Source: Acidobacteriota bacterium
GTDB lineage: Bacteria > Acidobacteriota > Terriglobia > Acidiferrales > UBA7541
DNA length: 49,942 nt
Direction: 5' to 3'
NCBI GenBank assembly: GCA_016201215.1
Contig: JACQDH010000211.1
Span: 1 to 49,942 of the forward strand
The notes beneath the pieces were generated by a model that was not told the origin of the DNA, ran no database searches, and worked only from the letters and a program-made list of their open reading frames with translations. Positions 17,912 to 26,210 of the stretch are shown one piece after another (position 1 is the stretch's first letter; each line of letters opens with the position of its first letter). A program made the position numbers and the translations under genes.

Positions 17912-18567
17912 TGAACACTCCCTGCCGGCAAGGCGCTCATCGCGCAGGCCAGCAGACTGAGATTGCGGTTGTGGTTTGCCCGATTGAGTTCGCGCGGTGA
18001 TTTCTGCTCCGGCCCGGTGGATTGTCCGGGTTGGGTCTTGCGTTCCGGGGCGGGCTGCGGCTCGGCCTCCGGGCGCAGCCGCGACTGAATCTCGTACACC
18101 ACGCGCAGGTCGGTGATGAACTTGGCCCCGCGCGCATAAACCAGGTGCGCCTGCCGGTCAGCGTGGCGATAGATGTTCACCGGGTTCAGGTCGGCCAGGG
18201 TGGGCTTCCGCCAGTGGATGCCCAGCGCTTGGAACACCACGAGCAGGGTGACCAGCACGGACACTGTGCCGTAGGCGAACCGCGGCTGCAAGACCGGCTG
18301 CAGCCAGTCCAGCCAGGCGCGGAAACCTTTCTTCTTCGCGCGCGGCCCCAACGTTTGATCCAGGATGCTGGCGGCCAGGCGCGGCGGCGCTTCCACTGGC
18401 TCCAAGCGGTGCATCCCATTCACCAGGCCCTGCACGCTCTTCACCAGTGGCGCGCAGCGCGGGCAGGCGGCGAGGTGCGCCTCAAACCCGCTGCGCTCGC
18501 TCGCGTTCAGCAGGCGGTCCACGTAGTCGCTCAGGTGCTCTTCAACTTGTTCGCAGGTCCAGTTCAT
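17908..18567 (-). CDS. Anti-sigma factor with zf-HC2 (ZAS) domain
   Basis: 219 aa. The N-terminal anti-sigma zinc domain carries the H-x3-C-x2-C motif at H31, C35, C38 (HLAACPRC). A single membrane helix lies near 98-117 (YGTVSVLVTLLVVFQALGI), followed by a periplasmic region rich in Pro, Gln and charged residues. Known relatives bind the cognate ECF sigma factor and release it on redox or envelope signals. It starts three bases after the sigma gene's stop codon and overlaps the B-box gene by four bases, so the cassette is co-translated. The sensing mechanism (proteolysis or thiol switch) is not evident. Confidence 0.85.
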   Translation of the reverse strand: MNWTCEQVEEHLSDYVDRLLNASERSGFEAHLAACPRCAPLVKSVQGLVNGMHRLEPVEAPPRLAASILDQTLGPRAKKKGFRAWLDWLQPVLQPRFAYGTVSVLVTLLVVFQALGIHWRKPTLADLNPVNIYRHADRQAHLVYARGAKFITDLRVVYEIQSRLRPEAEPQPAPERKTQPGQSTGPEQKSPRELNRANHNRNLSLLACAMSALPAGSVQ

Positions 18568-18570
18568 GGC

Positions 18571-19140
18571 TTACTCCGGACGCACACCCATCTGCTCGAG
18601 CAGCCGCGCCAGCTCGATCCGGCCGCGGTTGATGCGCGACTTCACCGTGCCTTCGGGGACCTGCAGCACGTCCTGGATCTCTGCATACTCGAGGCCCTGC
18701 AGGTCGCGCAGGATCACAGCCTCGCGCAGATCGGGGGAAAGTCTGCTGAGCGCCCGCTGCACCTGCTCGCTTAACTCACCCACCAGCACGGCCTGGTCGG
18801 GCCGGCGGCCGGCGGATTCCTTCTCTTCGAGTTTGGGCATCACGTCGTCGAGCGAGTCGGTCATGCGGTCGCGCCTGGTCCGGCGGTAATGATCGATCAG
18901 CAGGTTGCGCGTGACACTGGACATCCAGGTGACAAAGCCCCCATGCGCTGACCGGTAACTCCCCAGCGTCCGATAGATCCGCAGGAAAACCTCCTGGGTC
19001 ATGTCCTCGGCCTCGTGCCGGTTGCTGGTAAACCGGTAGCACAGGTTGTAGATGCGCCGGGTGTGGCGCCGCACAAGCTCCTCCCAGGCCGAGCCGTCGC
19101 CTCGGAGGCATTGCTGCACCAGTTGAGGATCTGGCTCCAA
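18571..19140 (-). CDS. ECF-type RNA polymerase sigma factor (RpoE-like)
   Basis: 189 aa. Region 2 is clear (HEAEDMTQEVFLRIYRTL, then FVTWMSSVTRNLLIDHYRR) and region 4 has LSPDLREAVILRDLQG and VPEGTVKSRINRGR, the DNA-recognition helix-turn-helix. No ATG exists in frame near the start of homology; TTG 19140 is the best start, about 45 bases downstream of the predicted transcription start. It is the first gene of the cassette sigma, anti-sigma, B-box, LiaI-like and DUF4097-like. A GGAAC-N17-CGTT element upstream suggests it transcribes its own operon. Confidence 0.9.
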   Translation of the reverse strand: MEPDPQLVQQCLRGDGSAWEELVRRHTRRIYNLCYRFTSNRHEAEDMTQEVFLRIYRTLGSYRSAHGGFVTWMSSVTRNLLIDHYRRTRRDRMTDSLDDVMPKLEEKESAGRRPDQAVLVGELSEQVQRALSRLSPDLREAVILRDLQGLEYAEIQDVLQVPEGTVKSRINRGRIELARLLEQMGVRPE

Positions 19141-19190
19141 CTCTGCATCAGCCTCGCAGCCTGCAACGCTTCCCGGCCTCCACTTAATGG

Positions 19191-19216
19191 AACGAAAAGT
19201 GCTGCCGAAAAGTTCC
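19191..19216 (-). promoter_or_regulatory. Candidate ECF-sigma (autoregulatory) promoter
   Basis: On the minus strand GGAAC (19216-19212) is followed by 17 bases and CGTT (19194-19191). GGAAC with CGTT at 16-17 bases is the usual ECF -35/-10 pair. It sits about 50 bases before the sigma gene start. Confidence 0.5.
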
Positions 19217-19338
19217 GCCGCCCCGGGCCCCGTTCCGGTTCACAGACACCGCGTCCGGACTCCCGGATGGCCGGCATCTTATCCGCCCGGCCCGCCAGGC
19301 ACAAGCCTCTGAGACCTGGCGCCGCCAAGCCCGCCTAG

Positions 19339-19380
19339 TTTACCCGCTTGCCCGCAGAGAGGGACGGGCAAGCGGGCAAA
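19339..19380. repeat. Long inverted repeat (16-base arms, 10-base loop)
   Basis: Left arm TTTACCCGCTTGCCCG (19339-19354) pairs with CGGGCAAGCGGGCAAA (19365-19380), with one G-T-type mismatch. It lies upstream of both divergent genes and is not followed by a clean T run, so it is not an obvious terminator for a known transcript. Confidence 0.6.
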
Positions 19381-19562
19381 CCGAAATTCCGGCAGGCAAG
19401 CGCTGGCAGTCCAGCAGTCCTTCTCCGATTTTCGAGCCGATATGGCCGGGAGGGTGGGCATCCCAGCGACCGAAACTCTGGAGCCTCCGCGCCGTGGAAC
19501 AGGTGGCCCTCTGCATCTCCGCGCCAGCTCAAGGGGTGCCTTGAGGGCCTCAAGGCGCTTTC

Positions 19563-19591
19563 TTGACACCCCTGCGCGGTGCGGTTAGGCT
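19563..19591 (+). promoter_or_regulatory. Promoter of the flippase-nrdR operon
   Basis: TTGACA (19563-19568), 17-base spacer, TAGGCT (19586-19591). The -10 ends nine bases before ATG 19601, so the leader would be only a few bases long. Confidence 0.6.
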
Positions 19592-19600
19592 GCCAATCGA

Positions 19601-20740
19601 ATGCGCGGTTCGCTGCGTAAGTTCATCTACGTCCTCCTGGTGCTGCTGATTCTGGGCGCGCTATTCTATCGGGCCCGTGGCGTCATCCATCTTGAGGGCT
19701 TTAGTTGGGAACGCCTGAGCCATACGATGCGCCAGGCGCGGGGCGGCCCGCTGCTGGTGTCGCTCGTTGCCATCTATGTCGGCTACGCCCTGCGCGCCCT
19801 CCGCTGGGTCCGCTTCTGCCGCTACCTCGGTCGGCCTTCCTTTGGCAGCGTCTATCGCTCGACGATTATCGGCTTCACGGCCCTGCTTTTGCTGGGTCGG
19901 GCGGGCGAACCCATTCGCCCGTTACTCATCGCGCGCAAGGACCGCCTGTCGGTCTCCAGCATGTTCGGCATCTACGTGCTGGAGCGCATTTTCGATGGCG
20001 CCAGCACCGCGGTGCTGGCGGGCATCGGCCTGCTGGTCATTTCCCGCGGGGTGTCGGCCGGAATAGCACGCAGCGCCCTGGTCACCGCCGCGCGCACCGC
20101 CGGCATCCTGTTGTTTGCCGGGTTGTTTGCGGCGGTTGTTTTCCTGGTTTACTTTCGCCTGCGCGGCGCGGCCGTGATCGAGCGCGGCCTGGTCGGTTGG
20201 CGCGCCGCCGGCGGCTGGAAGCGGCGCTTCGCTGGGTTGTTCGCTGGGTTCAGCGAGGGACTGCAGGCCATCCGCACGTGGCCCGATCTGCTCGTGGCCG
20301 TCGGGTACTCGGCCGGCCACTGGTTCGTGATCGCACTGGTCTACGTCTGGGTACCGCAGAGCTTCGGTGGGCAACTGGCGGAGATTGATTTCCGCGGCGC
20401 GATGCTGGTGCTGGCGTTCACCATGGTGGGCTCGACGCTGCAGTTGCCGGCGGTGGGCGGGGGCTCACAGGCCGCCAGCTTCCTTGCCTTCACCGTCGTG
20501 TTTGGAGTAGAACAGGAGCCCGCCGCCGCGGCCTCGATTGTGCTCTGGCTGATTACCTTTGCGGCGCCGAGCCTGGTGGGCGTGCCGTTGCTAATCCGCG
20601 AAGGCTGGTCCATGGCTGAACTGCGGCGCCTGGCCCGCGAAGAGGCCGAAGCCGAAGCTGCCGGAACGCACGCGGACGTCCCCGATGTGCCCCGAGCTGG
20701 CCGGGGCAAGCTCGCGAAACCTGGAGGCGGACTGCCTTGA
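19601..20740 (+). CDS. Lysylphosphatidylglycerol synthetase TM-region/flippase-like protein (UPF0104)
   Basis: 379 aa with about eight membrane helices. It matches the pattern of the LPG_synthase_TM family: an N-terminal helix, [13 protein letters not shown], then [26 protein letters not shown] in the middle, and [13 protein letters not shown] with the conserved glycines near the C-terminus. These proteins are the membrane part of MprF-like enzymes or stand-alone lipid flippases; the cytoplasmic aminoacyl transferase domain is missing, so lipid translocation is the better guess. The ATG is preceded by a TTGACA-type promoter. Its stop overlaps the nrdR TTG start (TTGA), so the two are co-translated despite unrelated function. 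Confidence 0.78.
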   Translation: MRGSLRKFIYVLLVLLILGALFYRARGVIHLEGFSWERLSHTMRQARGGPLLVSLVAIYVGYALRALRWVRFCRYLGRPSFGSVYRSTIIGFTALLLLGRAGEPIRPLLIARKDRLSVSSMFGIYVLERIFDGASTAVLAGIGLLVISRGVSAGIARSALVTAARTAGILLFAGLFAAVVFLVYFRLRGAAVIERGLVGWRAAGGWKRRFAGLFAGFSEGLQAIRTWPDLLVAVGYSAGHWFVIALVYVWVPQSFGGQLAEIDFRGAMLVLAFTMVGSTLQLPAVGGGSQAASFLAFTVVFGVEQEPAAAASIVLWLITFAAPSLVGVPLLIREGWSMAELRRLAREEAEAEAAGTHADVPDVPRAGRGKLAKPGGGLP

Positions 20741-21201
20741 AGTGCCCCTTCTGCGCCCATGTGGACGACAAGGTCATCGACTCGCGCGAAGGCCGCACCG
20801 GCGACCTCATCCGGCGGCGCCGCGAATGCTTGAAGTGCGGCCGGCGCTTCACCACCTATGAGCGCATCGACGAAATCCCTTACATGGTCATCAAGAAGGA
20901 CGGCCGCCGGGAACGGTTCGACCGCCAGAAGATTCTCCAGGGGCTGCTGAAATCGTGCGAGAAGCGGCCGGTGCCCACGCCGAAGCTGGAAGCCCTGGTG
21001 GACGAGGTGGAGCGTTTCGTGCACGAATCCCCGGAGCGCGAACGCACCACGTCGGAAATTGGTGAGCTGCTGATGACGCGGCTGAAAAAACTCGACAAGG
21101 TCGCCTACGTCCGCTTCGCCTCGGTGTATCTCGACTTCAAGGACGTGAAGGAATTCATGTCCGAACTGAAGGGATTGCTGAAGGAACGCGCCCGTAAATA
21201 A
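20737..21201 (+). CDS. nrdR: Transcriptional repressor NrdR
   Basis: 154 aa, the usual size. The N-terminal zinc ribbon uses C3, C6, C31 and C34 (KCPFC, CLKC), and the ATP-cone follows ([18 protein letters not shown], then [21 protein letters not shown]). NrdR senses ATP/dATP and represses ribonucleotide reductase genes. The start is TTG, overlapping the upstream gene by four bases. No nrd genes or NrdR boxes are seen nearby, so it acts in trans. This is a confident family assignment. Confidence 0.95.
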   Translation: MKCPFCAHVDDKVIDSREGRTGDLIRRRRECLKCGRRFTTYERIDEIPYMVIKKDGRRERFDRQKILQGLLKSCEKRPVPTPKLEALVDEVERFVHESPERERTTSEIGELLMTRLKKLDKVAYVRFASVYLDFKDVKEFMSELKGLLKERARK

Positions 21202-21259
21202 TCTTCCGTGAGACGGCCTCTGGCTTGGCGCGCTGAAGTGCGCCGCCACACAGACCAGA

Positions 21260-22204
21260 TCACGGCAGCCAGACACCGGCAGCAAAGGCTTTGCGCGTGC
21301 GGAACCCCAGCCGCTCGTAGAGCTGCACAGCGGTCGCATTGACCGAGGTGACCGTGAGCGACAGCGCGGAGAAGCGCATGGCGCGCAACGCCCGGATGGA
21401 AGCCTCCATCAATTTTCGCCCCAGGCCGTGCCCCTGATAACCCGGCATCACGCAGATCTGCGTCGTATGGCCGACGCCCTGGGAAACCGCCGAGGTAAGC
21501 ACCACCCCGATCAGCCCTTCGCTTCCCGGCTCGTGCAAGACCAACGAGGCCTCCGGCTGAAACCGTCCGCAGCCCGGCAGGATGATGACGTTCTTCAAGA
21601 ACTTCAGCGCGCCGGCCTCGCTGCGATACTGGTCGTTGATTTCGCCGTCCACGTGGTTGGCGTAGGCTAGTTGAATCAGCCGGGCGCAAGGCTCGAAGAA
21701 GCGGTCGTGCCAGCGCTCCAGGCGCAGGCCTTCCTCGGCGGCCGGCCGGCTCGGAGAGCCGGTTTGCCTTTCCTCTTCGAGCGGCAGGAGCATGAACTGA
21801 CGGGTGTAGAGGCGGAAGCCCTCGGCCACCAGCGCCTGGTCAAACGAGCAGCCGAAGGGCATGAGTTGCGCTTCGATGCGCTCCATGCGCGGGGTGCCGC
21901 GGAGCGTGGCCACCATTTCGGCGAGCAACCTCTGGCTGATGGCCAGTTGCGGGTAGCGCGGCGAGACAAACAGCCCGCCGAGCAGGCCTTTGTGCTCCTC
22001 GAGCACGTAGAAGCCGTAGCCGGCGGCCTGGCCGTTCTCCAGGTCCGCGCAGCCGGCCAGCGAGCGCGCGTCCAGGAACTTCTTGATCAGCTCGAGCGAG
22101 GCACGGTAGTCCCAGCGCAGCTCGTCGCGCCAATGTGCAGCCTCCTCCTCGAGCAGCGGCTCGAGCTGTCGCGAGTTCAACTGGCGCAAATCCACGATCG
22201 GCAT
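21260..22204 (-). CDS. GNAT family N-acetyltransferase (two GNAT-like halves)
   Basis: 314 aa from ATG 22204; a longer frame upstream reads into the promoter region. The C-terminal half has a clear acetyl-CoA motif A (ICVMPGYQGHGLGRKLM, with the Q-x-x-G-x-G/A core) and the terminal VNATAVQLYERLGFR segment. The N-terminal half also contains GNAT-like strands (GLFVSPRYPQLAISQRLLAEM) without the full motif, suggesting a duplicated fold as in mycothiol synthase-type enzymes. Substrate unknown. It converges on nrdR and diverges from the alpha/beta-hydrolase gene. A TATCAT -10-like element lies about 45 bases upstream. Confidence 0.82.
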   Translation of the reverse strand: MPIVDLRQLNSRQLEPLLEEEAAHWRDELRWDYRASLELIKKFLDARSLAGCADLENGQAAGYGFYVLEEHKGLLGGLFVSPRYPQLAISQRLLAEMVATLRGTPRMERIEAQLMPFGCSFDQALVAEGFRLYTRQFMLLPLEEERQTGSPSRPAAEEGLRLERWHDRFFEPCARLIQLAYANHVDGEINDQYRSEAGALKFLKNVIILPGCGRFQPEASLVLHEPGSEGLIGVVLTSAVSQGVGHTTQICVMPGYQGHGLGRKLMEASIRALRAMRFSALSLTVTSVNATAVQLYERLGFRTRKAFAAGVWLP

Positions 22205-22446
22205 GGTGTCTGCCCGCAGGTCCGGGTCCCGGCTCTGGGGTCGCACTTGCTATGATAATGCCAGCGCCGCTCCCCCGTGCATTGGAAACACGCGGCGGCT
22301 TGCGGGCCGTTTTCGGGCTGGCAATGTGTTAACATGCGCGCGGCCGAGCGCTGCGCGCGTCCCCGCGAGTCTCGACGGTCGCAGCCCCGGCGTCCCGCAA
22401 CTGCTTCCGGGACGCACAACGCGCGCCGGTGGCCCGCTGCCTTCGC

Positions 22447-23385
22447 ATGGGATTGATTTCCGAGCTGCGTTATCCGACAAAGTGGTACGCCAAGCTGCTG
22501 GCGATCATCCTTGCACTGAGCTTCTTTGCGCTCCTGGCCAGCGCCACCATCTCCGGGTTCTTGCTCTACCGCATTGTGTCGCCGCCGCGCAGCCGTCCCG
22601 AGATCATCACCAAGGATTTTCCCGGCCACCCCGAGGACTTCTCCTTCAGCGTGCCCGGCATCGGGCGGCGCGAGGGCTGGTTCTTTCCCGGACTGCGCGG
22701 CGCACCGACCATCATCCTTTGCCACGGCTACCGGTCCAGCCGCGGCGAGCTGCTCACGCTGGTCACTGCGCTGCAGGAAAACCAGTTCAACGTCCTGGTG
22801 TTTGACTTTGCCGCCCACGGTTCGAGCCCCGGCTTCACCACCTTCGGCTTCCGCGAAACCAAAGAGCTGCGCGGCGCCCTAGCGGCGCTGGTCCAGCGCG
22901 ACGACGTGGACCGTGAACGCTTCGGTCTCTGGGGCGCGAACCTGGGCGGCTATGCCGCGGTCGTCGCGGCCTCGGCTGATTCCCGCGTGCGCGTGATCGC
23001 CGTGGACTCGGTCTATGAGCGTCCCGCCCAGATGGTCAGCCTCGAGGTGAGCCGCTCCGGCCTGGCGGCGCTACCGCTGATCGGCGGCTGGGCTGAGGTC
23101 GGCTTCCAATGGATGAACCGCCCTTACCGTCATGAGCCGCCGCTTTCCCAGCGTTTGTCGGGCCTTGCAGCCGTCTCCAAGCTCTTCATCCTGTCGAGCG
23201 ATGAGCCCGAGCTGGCGCAGTCCACGCGCGAGCTTTTCGTGCGCGCGCCCGAGCCGCGCGAGCAGGTCCTTCTGCCGCGAGGCAATTACGCCGTGATGAT
23301 CGACGAAGACAAGCGCTCGTACGAGAATCGCATCGCCAGCTTCTTTCTGCTCCACCTGCCGCCTGCGGGCCGCCCGCACCGGTAA
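22447..23385 (+). CDS. Membrane-anchored alpha/beta-hydrolase fold protein lacking the Ser/His pair
   Basis: 312 aa from ATG 22447 (a GTG six codons earlier is possible). A hydrophobic anchor spans about residues 14-43, then an alpha/beta-hydrolase domain with the oxyanion strand TIILCHGY (88-95) and VFDFAAHGSS (118-127). The nucleophile elbow, normally G-x-S-x-G, reads GANLGG (163-168): the serine is Asn165. The C-terminal loop that should carry the catalytic His reads PRGNYAV, with Asn280. The acid may be D252. The fold is kept but the triad is not, so hydrolase activity is doubtful; a binding or scaffold role is more likely. It converges on the ArnT-like gene with a three-base gap. Confidence 0.8.
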   Translation: MGLISELRYPTKWYAKLLAIILALSFFALLASATISGFLLYRIVSPPRSRPEIITKDFPGHPEDFSFSVPGIGRREGWFFPGLRGAPTIILCHGYRSSRGELLTLVTALQENQFNVLVFDFAAHGSSPGFTTFGFRETKELRGALAALVQRDDVDRERFGLWGANLGGYAAVVAASADSRVRVIAVDSVYERPAQMVSLEVSRSGLAALPLIGGWAEVGFQWMNRPYRHEPPLSQRLSGLAAVSKLFILSSDEPELAQSTRELFVRAPEPREQVLLPRGNYAVMIDEDKRSYENRIASFFLLHLPPAGRPHR

Positions 23386-23388
23386 AGC

Positions 23389-25020
23389 TCAGGGCTCCAC
23401 GCGCACGAGCAAGGCCTCCGGCGAGCCGGGCTCGACGACGGTGCCCCGGACGCCCAGTCGCTGGAGTTCGGCAAGGCCGGCTCGATTCGTGTACAGCCAT
23501 TCGGGTCGCGGCGATTCGGGAACCCACTCCTGCAATTCTCGACGGAGATAAAAGTTCAGCCCGTAGCGCCACGCCCGCTGGAGGTGATAGACCGCCAAGC
23601 TGACCTTCATCCCGGGCGGAGCCTGCCCGGCGCGGGCGGCCCGGCGCGAGGAAAGAGAAGCGTCCAGCCGCGGCAGCGCGCGCCGATGGCCTGCTTCGAG
23701 CAGCCCCGCCATGAGCGCCACCGCCACCAACAAACCCGCTGTAGGTCGCCGCAGCAACGCCAGCGACGCTACGACCAACCCGCCGACAACCAGGGTGACC
23801 ATCCATCCCCGCGCATGTTGCCAGTTGGCGAGCCCCGCCTCTGCTGACAGTTGCTTCAGCAAGAGACCTGCCGAGGCCCCCAGCGCGACACAGGTGATCC
23901 CGATTCCTGCACCGATCCAGCGGGCAAGCGAGCCTTTGCACTCCAGCAGCCGCGCCGTGCTGCGGGCCAGCAGCAGAGCCAGTGGTGGCACAGCGGGCAG
24001 GATGTAGCTCGGTAGCTTCGATTTGGAAAAACTGAAAAGGACGACAGGAAAGAGGGACCAGCAGGCAAAGAACACCGCCGGCGAGCTGGCCCAGCGCTTC
24101 TCCTGCCACAGGCGCACTGCATCGCGAGCCACACCGATGAGGAGCACAGTCCACGGCAGCAGAGCCAGCAGCACGATAGGCCCAAAGAACCAGAACGGCT
24201 GTGGATGGTGAAAAACCGGTGTGAGGTAGCGCTGGAAATTGTGTTCGACGAGGAAAATGCGAACGAACTGCGGATTGCGCAGGGCGCAGAGCACGTACCA
24301 GGGCAGGGCAGTGACACAGAACGCGAGGATCGCGAGCGGGTGCGCGAGTTGGAAAGTTGCTCGCCAGCGGCGCGTCGCCAGCGCCCACAAGCCGGCACTT
24401 CCTCCCGCCAGCACAATTGCCGCCGGCCCTTTGGCCAGCGTTGCGCCGCCCAGGAAAACGCCGAATGCAAGCAGGGCCAGGGGGCCAGCGCGACCGCCGT
24501 TTGGTGGGCTCCAAATCACTGAAGACGCCGCCACGATGGCCGCCGCGAGCGCCGCAGTGAAGAGCATGTCCGGGGTTGCCGCGCGCGCAAAGCCGATCAT
24601 TCCCACGCAGGTGGGTAGAATAAGCAGGACAATCCGGGCTGCGTCGAAACCGCAGAAGCGCAGCGCCGCCCATGCCAACGCCAGCGTGGCGAGCGCCGCG
24701 GCCAGCGCCGAGGGCAGCCGCGCGGCGAATTCATTCACGCCGAAGACGCGGAACGCCAGTGCCGCGCTCCAGTAGTAGAGGATGGGCTTCTCGAACCACG
24801 GCTGGCCGTAAAGTCGCGGCGTTACCCAGTCGCCGCTGGCAGCCATTTCGCGCGCGACCCAGGCGTAGCGCGGTTCGTCCGGGCCCACCAATCCCAAGGC
24901 ATCGAGATGACTGAAAAAGCAGATGTAAAACACCGCGGCAATCAGTAGCACAGTCCAGCCGGGCATCGCCGCGGACGCCACGACGGTGTCTTGGGAACGG
25001 ACTGGTTCCGGCAGGCTCAA
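23389..25020 (-). CDS. ArnT-like GT39/PMT membrane glycosyltransferase
   Basis: 543 aa with about 12 membrane segments. The first lumenal loop carries the GT-C signature DALGLVGPDEPRYAWVAREM, with the catalytic-type Asp-Glu, followed by LYGQPWFEKPILYYW, a stretch highly typical of ArnT and related enzymes that use undecaprenyl-phosphate sugars. FSFSKSKLPSYILPA matches the conserved cytoplasmic motif. A C-terminal periplasmic tail of ~110 residues follows. TTG 25020 lies right after an in-frame TAG; ATG 24966 is an alternative. A promoter CTGACG-N17-TAGACT ends nine bases before the TTG, favouring the longer form. The acceptor could be lipid A or a glycan; the LpxL-like and lpxD genes lie divergently next door. 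Confidence 0.82.
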   Translation of the reverse strand: MSLPEPVRSQDTVVASAAMPGWTVLLIAAVFYICFFSHLDALGLVGPDEPRYAWVAREMAASGDWVTPRLYGQPWFEKPILYYWSAALAFRVFGVNEFAARLPSALAAALATLALAWAALRFCGFDAARIVLLILPTCVGMIGFARAATPDMLFTAALAAAIVAASSVIWSPPNGGRAGPLALLAFGVFLGGATLAKGPAAIVLAGGSAGLWALATRRWRATFQLAHPLAILAFCVTALPWYVLCALRNPQFVRIFLVEHNFQRYLTPVFHHPQPFWFFGPIVLLALLPWTVLLIGVARDAVRLWQEKRWASSPAVFFACWSLFPVVLFSFSKSKLPSYILPAVPPLALLLARSTARLLECKGSLARWIGAGIGITCVALGASAGLLLKQLSAEAGLANWQHARGWMVTLVVGGLVVASLALLRRPTAGLLVAVALMAGLLEAGHRRALPRLDASLSSRRAARAGQAPPGMKVSLAVYHLQRAWRYGLNFYLRRELQEWVPESPRPEWLYTNRAGLAELQRLGVRGTVVEPGSPEALLVRVEP

Positions 25021-25095
25021 GGCGGCCTGAGTCTAGCATCGCTGCCAACCGGCGTCAGCCGCCTGCGCGCACGTGGCGTGTGGCCGGCAATGCAG

Positions 25096-25153
25096 GTAGC
25101 GCCAGCATCTTGCTGGCGGTCTTGCGAATCGTCGGCAGGACGCCGGCGCTCCA
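25096..25153. repeat. Palindromic intergenic repeat, copies 2 and 3 in inverted pair
   Basis: Copy 2 (25096-25125) has core GCCAGCA-TCT-TGCTGGC preceded by GTAGC; copy 3 (25130-25153) has GTCGGCAGGACGCCGGCGCTCC in the opposite orientation. Copy 2 differs from the consensus by paired changes that keep the stem. Confidence 0.55.
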
Positions 25154-25231
25154 TAGGCTGGTGAAAGGCGGGCGGGGTGCGACCGCAAGCCACTAGCTTC
25201 TGCCTTCCGGCCTCCCGCATAATGGCGCGGC

Positions 25232-26137
25232 ATGGGGGAGTGGCTTGCATACGCCGCGGCTTGGTTGGCGCTGAAGTTCCTGGGCCTGCTGCCACGGCCG
25301 ATGGCGCGCGCGGTCGGCGCGCGCCTGGCAACCCTGGCGTACTTTTTCCGGCCACCGCTGCGCCGCGCGGCATTGTTCAACCTGCGCCTGGCGTTTCCCG
25401 AGTGGACCGACGCGCAGCGCCGCAGGACGATCCGCCGCCTGGTGCGGCACATGGGCTGGATGGCGGGCGAGTTCTCGCAATTCCCCAAGTACACGCGCGA
25501 GAACATCGAGCGCACCGTCGTGCTCGACGCCTTCGAGAATTTCGCTGCCGCCGAACGCCGCGGCAAAGGGGTGCTTTTCCTGACCGGCCACATGGGGGCG
25601 TGGGAGCTGGCGCCGTTTGCTCACGCTCTTTACGGCCACCCGCTGCATTTTCTGGTGCGCCCGATTGACAATGCCCGCGTGGACGCCCTGGTGAATCGCT
25701 ATCGCTGCCTTTCCGGCAATGCGCCCATTGACAAGAACCAGTCCGCCCGCGCCGTGCTCAAAATCCTGCACGACGGCGGCACCGTGGGCATCCTGGCGGA
25801 CCAGAACACTTCGCTCGAGGAGGGCGTCTTCGTGGACTTCTTCGGCATTCCGGCCTGCACCACCACGGGCCTGGCGCGCTTGGCGCTGCATACCGATGCC
25901 GCGGTGGTGCCCAGCTACATCTATTGGGACGCGGAGATGCGCAAATACCGCCTGCGCTTCGAGCCCGCCATCGAGTTGGTGCGGACGGGCGACGACGCGG
26001 CGAACGTCCACGAGAACACCGCGCGCTTTACCCGCGTGATCGAAAACTATGCCCGGCGTCATCCCGACCAGTGGCTCTGGGTGCACAAGCGGTGGAAGAC
26101 CCGGCCGCCGGGTGAGAAACCCATCTATCCTTTTTGA
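25232..26137 (+). CDS. LpxL/HtrB-like lysophospholipid acyltransferase
   Basis: 301 aa with an N-terminal hydrophobic segment and the lipid A acyltransferase (PF03279) pattern. The catalytic H-x4-E is H120-E125 (TGHMGAWE). DQNTSLEEGVFVDFFG is the typical second motif, and the C-terminal WLWVHKRWKTRP is the family's ending. The enzyme should transfer an acyl chain from acyl-ACP to a lipid A precursor, or make a related lipid, at the inner membrane. It precedes lpxD by 73 bases on the same strand, consistent with an outer-membrane lipid role. A CATAAT element at 25218-25223 would give a leader of only a base or two. Confidence 0.85.
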   Translation: MGEWLAYAAAWLALKFLGLLPRPMARAVGARLATLAYFFRPPLRRAALFNLRLAFPEWTDAQRRRTIRRLVRHMGWMAGEFSQFPKYTRENIERTVVLDAFENFAAAERRGKGVLFLTGHMGAWELAPFAHALYGHPLHFLVRPIDNARVDALVNRYRCLSGNAPIDKNQSARAVLKILHDGGTVGILADQNTSLEEGVFVDFFGIPACTTTGLARLALHTDAAVVPSYIYWDAEMRKYRLRFEPAIELVRTGDDAANVHENTARFTRVIENYARRHPDQWLWVHKRWKTRPPGEKPIYPF

Positions 26138-26210
26138 GCACCCTTTTCAGGGCCGTCAAACGGGCCAGTTCGACGGCGAGTTTGAAGCATTCTGAGAGAG
26201 GTTTCCGGCT

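Larger units (their letters stand above)
19141..19600. other. 460-base divergent intergenic region
   Basis: Holds the ECF promoter (19191-19216), a long hairpin (19339-19380) and a sigma-70-type promoter (19563-19591). The stretch 19381-19560 has short open frames on both strands, but none has a ribosome site or family resemblance, and I see no gene there. Confidence 0.5.
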
